A stretch of DNA of 64,000 nt from Brachionus manjavacas (taxonomy: Eukaryota; Rotifera; Eurotatoria; Ploima; Brachionidae), in the NCBI GenBank assembly GCA_019054805.1, contig JAHQIY010000003.1, positions 7,378,001 to 7,442,000 of the forward strand, in the 5' to 3' direction. The first letter of the stretch is position 1, and each line of letters starts with the position of its first letter. Positions 58,601-64,000 of the stretch are shown here, one piece after another. The notes below the pieces were generated by a model, which made no database searches, was not told the origin of the DNA, and saw only the letters and a program-made list of their open reading frames with translations. Made by a program: the position numbers and the translations under genes.

Positions 58601-61600
58601 GTTTTATTTTAGTTCTTCTGTTTTATTTCTAAACTTTTTAGTCTCGAGCTTTACAAATTTTAACCATATCAAATAATTTCTATTGTATATTAAATATTTA
58701 AAAGTTAAAATAATTTAATATATTGTTTAGAATTCACGTATTTTTCTTTAAAATTTTTTTTTAATTTTCTTCTAAAATTAAATTTTAAATTTGAACAAAA
58801 AATTAAATATTTTTAAATTTTGAATATCGAAATTAAATTCAAAAGTGATTCTTATTTCAATAATAAAGTAAATTTTTATTTAACTTCAAATTCAATTTTA
58901 TTTAAGATTCACAAATACTGGTCCGGTATAATTAAATCAATCCATTTTGATTCTATTGTTTAAAAGTAATTAAAAATAGTTTTTTATTTTTCGGCTCTTC
59001 AAGATCAAAAATTTTAAAAGGACAATAGAATATTTTTCATAAATAGAACCTTTTTTATCCAATTTATCATTTAAAATTAAAGACCGCCGACACCAGTCCA
59101 AAAATTTTTTCAAAAAGTAATTAGTTTAGATTAAAAAAAACAGGTCTAAAATAATTTAATACTTAATACATAAAACAAGTATTTTGTTGTTTGATTTGAA
59201 AAAAAATTTAAAAAATACTTCTACTCTCTCTGTTTGGAGTCGAAATCATTTTGGCTATTTTTCAGAAATTTTAAATCATATTATGTTTTGAAGATAAAAT
59301 TTTAATTGATTTATAGATAGTTCATTTTATCAAATAGCTGTCAAAAATTAAAAAAAAATAACTGATGAATCTCAACAGGCTCTGTTAAGATTCTTTTTAT
59401 TTCTTTTGTCTAAATAGATTAATATAAATAAACCAAAAATTTGTGAATAAAAAATGATTCTTCTGCTTTTATCAGTTATTTTTTGATTAAAGAAAATTTA
59501 GATTCATATATTCCTTCCCAAACAACTTAATTTGGGAGCTTTTTTGATCTATAGAAAAAAATTTCGTTTCACAATTTCTTGGCTCTTGAAATATTTCTTT
59601 AAATCTAAAATTTAATCTAAAAAAATTTAACATAGTTTCTATTAACTTGATTTAAATTTTGCTTAATCATTGTCATAAACTTTAATCCCTAGATTTCTAA
59701 AAAAAATAGAAGATCAAATTTAAAACTTAAAATATAATTTTCTTCAATAATTTTAATGACTTTTTAATTTTTGTAAAAGTTTACACTTTTTCTAAAATAG
59801 AATTATTCAAACATGACTTAACTATGTGGCAAAAAATTAATTGCATGTGTCATTTTTGTCAAGTTAAATTTTAAATAAAAAAAAAATGTGATTTTAAAAT
59901 TTACTTACATCTTGTTTTATAATAATATTTTCATGTTCCACTTTTTGTAATTTCATTTTTAGATCGTTTATTTCTTTGGTGTACTGACGCTGTATGTCTT
60001 GTAGCTCGTGTGACGTTTCTTGATTATCCGACAACTTATTCATACTGGAAATGAGTTTTTTTTCCAATTTTACAGATTTTTGTCTTTCCTCATCAATTTC
60101 GCTTAGCAATTTATTATTATGTTCCTTGAGTTCTTGTTTTTCGTTGAATAGCTTTCTTAATTTATCATCAATAGTTCCTTCGCCGAGCATGTCCAACAAT
60201 TTGGCAGTATCAGGTGCCAGAAGAACGGCAGGCAAAACGGACTTAATTTCATTAACAGTATTATCAGAATCATTGGTCTTGTTACTAAAAGAGCTAGTCT
60301 TTTTAACTTCATAGTCTGTGTACAACTTTAAGCCACTTTCTTCAATGAGAGCATCACGTTGCTTCAAAATTTCCTTAAGACGAATAAAATCGGTCTGCAA
60401 GTCTTTATTAGTTCGCTTTTGATAATCCAATTCCTTAATTGAGAAAATTTATAAAATTTAATTTAAAATTTACAGCAAAAAAAAAACTTTTGATTTTTCT
60501 TTGAATTGTCGGCGTAGTTCGATGATCAACTCTTGGTGCTCTTCGATCAAATCTTTTAGCAAATCCACTTCATAAATCAACTTTTGATTGTCGTTTTCAA
60601 GTTGTGTTTGGAACATGGCGTGTTTTTTGAACTTTTCTTCCATTTCGGTGATTTTTTTTTTCAACTCTTTGGGGTTGTCTTCGGACGGCTCATCAAACCG
60701 GCTACCGCTGCCTGTGCTCGAATACAAACGAGGCTTTAATTTTGAATAAAAGATTTAAAAACAAAAATATTTTAATAATTATTTGTAAACAAGGTCTGAT
60801 GTCTGCACTTTAATCAACCAGACAATAAAAAAGTCACGTCGTACAAAATTCCACAAGAATGGAAGTGCTAAACTAGCCTGCTAAAAATTTAAGTCTTATT
60901 TTTTCTATTGTCATGGCAATTTAATTGATTCATGAAACCAGAAAAAAATTCACCAACGCCTTCAGCTGTCCAGAGAAGACAATTATCATCTACAGTGGTG
61001 ATATGACAAAAATATTTCAACTTAATGTTAATTTCCTAAACTTACACAAAATTTTAGATATAATTCACGTAAAAAAGCGTAAAATCTTAAAAGACAAAAT
61101 TCATGAATTTACGAAAATTGTCGTAATTCTACGTGAATTTTAGTTAGTTTAATTAAAACAAAATTTTCAAAATTTCTTGGAAACAAACCTTTTTTTGTTT
61201 AAAAATTCAGCACTGAAAAGCATTGGAAAAAATTAATTTAAAATTAATAAAATTTTTAGCATTAAATTCAATTAAAAGTTATATTTTGTCAGAAAAAGGT
61301 CAAAAAACTCAACATTTAGAACTGTTTCTATCAATATTTTATCTATTCTCTAAATAAAAAAATTTATTCATTTTATTGCTTTTGTTTTCGTATATCAAAT
61401 TTTGTTTAAAAATGTTAGACAGTAATTTTTATAAAAAATTAAATAATTGAATAATTCAATAATTGAATAAAACTGAGATTCAATTTAATAAAATATATTT
61501 TTCTACAGTTTTTGCTCCAAACTTCACCGCCGCATATTTTTTTCGTAAAATTTCCTAAAAGTATCTTTTAAGTAAAAAGTAATAATAGGTTAAATTGGTA

Positions 61601-62581
61601 AATTTTTTTTTGTTATTTCTAAGAAAAACACAACCTTTGTGAGTATTGACAGCTTTTTCTCAAGATTATTTAAGATTCGAACCTAATCACTTAATCAATA
61701 TTTCAATTTTTAAAAATTAAATTTTATTTTAAAAAAGAAGTTTATTTTGAATAAAGTTTTCATTTTTATCATGGGCTAAGTACATAGTGCATGCTTTTTT
61801 GCTCTTTTTTGTTTTTCTTTGAAAAAAAATAAAAAAAATTTTAACCAATTTTAACTTAATTTTAAATTTTTTACTCAAAAATTACTTTTTTATTAGTAAA
61901 TTTTACCTAAGTAACTTTATGAAAATAAATCCAATGTTTTCCAGTGTAATTTCCCATTAGAATAAATTGGAATTAAAAAAAAATAATTTTTTTTTCAAGT
62001 AATTTTTTAAACTTAATGAATTCTTTCTTTAAGAATGTACGCTATTTTACTTGAATTATCGTATAATTCTGTCAATTAAATTTGATAAAATTCATATCAC
62101 ACCACTGTAAACTAAAAATCAAAAACTAGCAATAGAGATAAAACTTAATTTTATGGGTCAATAGAAGATTAGTCGATACTTTGTCCCATTAACTTATGAT
62201 TATTAAATATTAGCCTAACCCAACTTACTTTTGATGTTGACGTAGAAGATTTTGAGTTGTTTATTGAAATAGCCCGGTTGATTCGGTTGGTTTCTTCTCT
62301 TTCGCGCTCTTCGTCCTCTCTCCTCTGTTTTTCCATTTCTTTGGCTCGTATGGCGCGAATTTCCCTCTGCGCAGTGTACTTGTCCTGTTGTCTGGCCTCA
62401 GCCTTGGAAAAACATGCCATTTAGAGCAGTAAAGATTAAGGAGCAAAATTACTTCTTGGGTCATTTGGTTTAGGGTCTCGTTTGGCGAGTACACCGGTGT
62501 TCCGGTGTTGAGGCGCTTGCGTGCCGCCATGGACAGAGGCGAAGTCGACAAGTCGACTGAACCTATGTTGGGTGAACTCAT
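55617..62581 (-). CDS. LRRFIP-like coiled-coil protein, two candidate isoforms
   Basis: Shared exons: complement(60488..60733, 60433..59909, 58125..58021) preceded by 62581..62453 and 62402..62229. The last exon is either 57911..57219 (623 residues) or 56081..55617 (547 residues); all junctions are phase 0. Matches to leucine-rich-repeat flightless-interacting proteins: AEARQQDKYTAQREIRAIRA (cf. AEARLAAKRAARAEAREIR), KELKKKITEMEEKFKKHAMF then QTQLENDNQKLIYEVDLLKD (cf. KELKESLAEVEEKYKKAMVS..QLDNEKNNLIYQVDTLKD), LKQRDALIEESGL, AKLLDMLGEGTIDDKLRKL. A long coiled coil spans residues ~100-310. The tails are Ser-rich: one is Ser/Arg/Tyr-rich, the other Ser/Thr/Glu-rich. LRRFIPs bind Flightless-I and act in Toll/Wnt or nucleic-acid sensing; the role here is inferred. 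Introns of 1,495 and 1,783 nt are the largest in the window. Confidence 0.82.
58126..59908 (-). other. Long LRRFIP intron
   Basis: 1,783 nt of A+T-rich DNA. No nested gene or repeat recognised. Confidence 0.5.
60734..62228 (-). other. Long LRRFIP intron
   Basis: 1,495 nt of A+T-rich DNA. A 72-codon open stretch on the plus strand (60925-61143) is Lys/Ile-rich and unsupported. Confidence 0.5.
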
Positions 62582-64000
62582 TGGAAATCTCTAATTTAGC
62601 GCAGATAGATAACAACTAAAAAACACAGAATTTAACAACTAGAATTCTCGATAGGCAAATTATATTCTAAAGCCCAAAATCTAATAGAAAAACAAAAGTA
62701 ACTCGAGATTCATAAAATATTATAAATTTTTGGCTATTGAAAAACGCGATATTATAGGTTTTTCGTTTTGAAAGATACAAATTTCAAATTATAATTTTAT
62801 GCTCAAAATATTGGTTGTATTTGCCGGCTAACCAAAACGAATTGGAACGAGTTGAATCGCGTTTGCACACCATCACGTACACACACACTCACACATATAC
62901 TTGAGTTTAAAAATTTAAATTCATTTGCAGTGGTTCAAAAGCATTTGAAATTTTAAACTAAACTAAAATATTTGCATTATGATAATCATAGGAAAATAAT
63001 AATTATTAAAAATAGTCTTTATTTATTTTAAGAATCTGGCTTATCCGTAGCTACAATTGCTTAGAATTCACCTTTATCTTTGAATGCAAACTTTTCCATT
63101 CAACACCTTAAAACCAAAGCAAATTTGGTTGAGTTTATCTCTTGTAAAAACCGAATACCATCCTCTCGAAGAGGTTAGAACCATTTACCTAACTATAAAT
63201 ATTATCTTGAGCCTCAAACCAACAAATTTATGGTATTAATAATAAAACAAAGCGCCTGCTCTTAATATACAACTTTAGCAGTTTAAATTAGCTCATTCTT
63301 AAAATTAACTTCACGCTCTATTTATCTATTCTTTTAAATTAAATAATTAATTTGTTATCTCAAAAAGCTAATTTATGCCAGAAAAAAATTAAATATTTTC
63401 TAAAAATTGAAAAAAAATTTGATCATGTGAAATGTTGGATTTTTATCATGAAAAGTAAAGAAATTAAACATTTTTGGTAATTGTTAGAAGATGTTTACAT
63501 TCTGTTGGATTAAAACCAAGTCTTAAATCTATTTATTTTAAATTTATCTTAACTTTTTTATCAGTTCGAAAAAGATAAATTTTTGGATAAGCGAAATCAA
63601 TTTTTTTTGGAAATGACTAATTACATGAAAGGAAATTTAACAGAGCTATGAATGAATTCATTTTTTAAATTTAATTAATTTTTTCCATAAATCTAAAATT
63701 ACTTTGTCCTGATCGTAATGAGAACAAAATTTTGATTTAGCATTAGACATCACTTTTTTTTTATTTTTACAAAAGAACAAACTAGAAAATCTTGATTTAT
63801 AAGGCGCTATTGTGAAATTCTGAAAAAAACGCAGTGCAATTATTTTTTACTCAAAATTTTAAATCAAGATGCATCAAAAGCTTTAAATTAAGAATTTATA
63901 GATTTTAATTCCGTTTAATTAATATTAGATGAAATATTTAGAAAAAATTGCCATTTCGTTTTTGAAAAATAAATTGTTAGATAAATAATAATTTGTGCTA
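62582..64000. other. 5' flank of the LRRFIP-like gene
   Basis: A G+C-richer patch at 62825-62905 ending in an ACACACACACTCACACAT tract lies ~250 bp upstream of the ATG and may mark the promoter or 5' UTR. A short hairpin (CCTCT-CGA-AGAGG) lies at 63162-63174. The remainder is featureless A+T-rich DNA. Confidence 0.35.

Overview
The window is a nuclear segment of an animal genome. It is very A+T-rich (about three quarters by eye, not computed). Genes have GT..AG introns of mostly 46-60 nt and a few of 1-2 kb. Animal-type genes (ZnT5, phenylalanine hydroxylase, adipose/WDTC1, mitochondrial creatine kinase, HPS1, NDC1, LRRFIP) lie among debris of several non-LTR retrotransposon families and DNA transposons. 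The compact introns and A+T content would fit a small invertebrate such as a monogonont rotifer, but that is inference. I found no tRNA, rRNA, CRISPR or bacterial-type gene organisation. Many apparent starts at TTG or GTG are not real, so I chose ATG starts and splice sites by family homology and reading-frame continuity.

Layout. 1-3.8 kb: LINE 3' fragments in A+T-rich DNA. 3.85-6.34 kb (-): zinc transporter ZnT5, four exons. 6.6-9.0 kb: a dispersed repeat and a decayed WD40 array on both strands. 9.2 kb (-): a small ubiquitin-like protein. 9.9-17.7 kb: a transposon nest with a CR1-like LINE, a Jockey-like LINE whose ORF1 is split by a 1,764-bp MULE-type DNA transposon with a clear 8-bp target duplication, and a short element carrying an AT-hook reading frame. 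18.1-20.0 kb (+): an unrecognised four-pass membrane protein with a long tail. 20.0-23.8 kb: a rearranged block with a truncated and a complete DUF2237 gene, a segmental duplication, and a divergent pair of acidic-repeat genes forming an inverted repeat. 24.5-26.2 kb (-): phenylalanine hydroxylase, eight exons. 28.8-32.7 kb (-): WDTC1/adipose, six exons. 33.1-34.6 kb (+): arylacetamide-deacetylase-like hydrolase. 35.5-36.1 kb: LINE tails. 37.1-38.5 kb (+): a mitochondrial creatine-kinase-like protein lacking its key catalytic residues. 39.5-41.0 kb: repeat debris. 42.4-44.3 kb (+): glutamate-cysteine ligase catalytic subunit. 46.4-48.9 kb (+): HPS1 in a single exon. 49.2-49.65 kb: a probable MITE. 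50.0-52.5 kb (+): nucleoporin NDC1, twelve exons. 53.6-54.7 kb (+): a divergent methylenetetrahydrofolate dehydrogenase/cyclohydrolase. 55.6-62.6 kb (-): LRRFIP-like coiled-coil protein with two candidate alternative last exons.

The host genes are unrelated housekeeping and signalling genes with no common pathway. The most noteworthy points are the predicted creatine-kinase pseudoenzyme, the secreted DUF2237 protein with its broken duplicate, the inverted acidic-repeat gene pair, the uncharacterised four-pass protein, and three DNA elements that share an architecture of iterated subterminal words.
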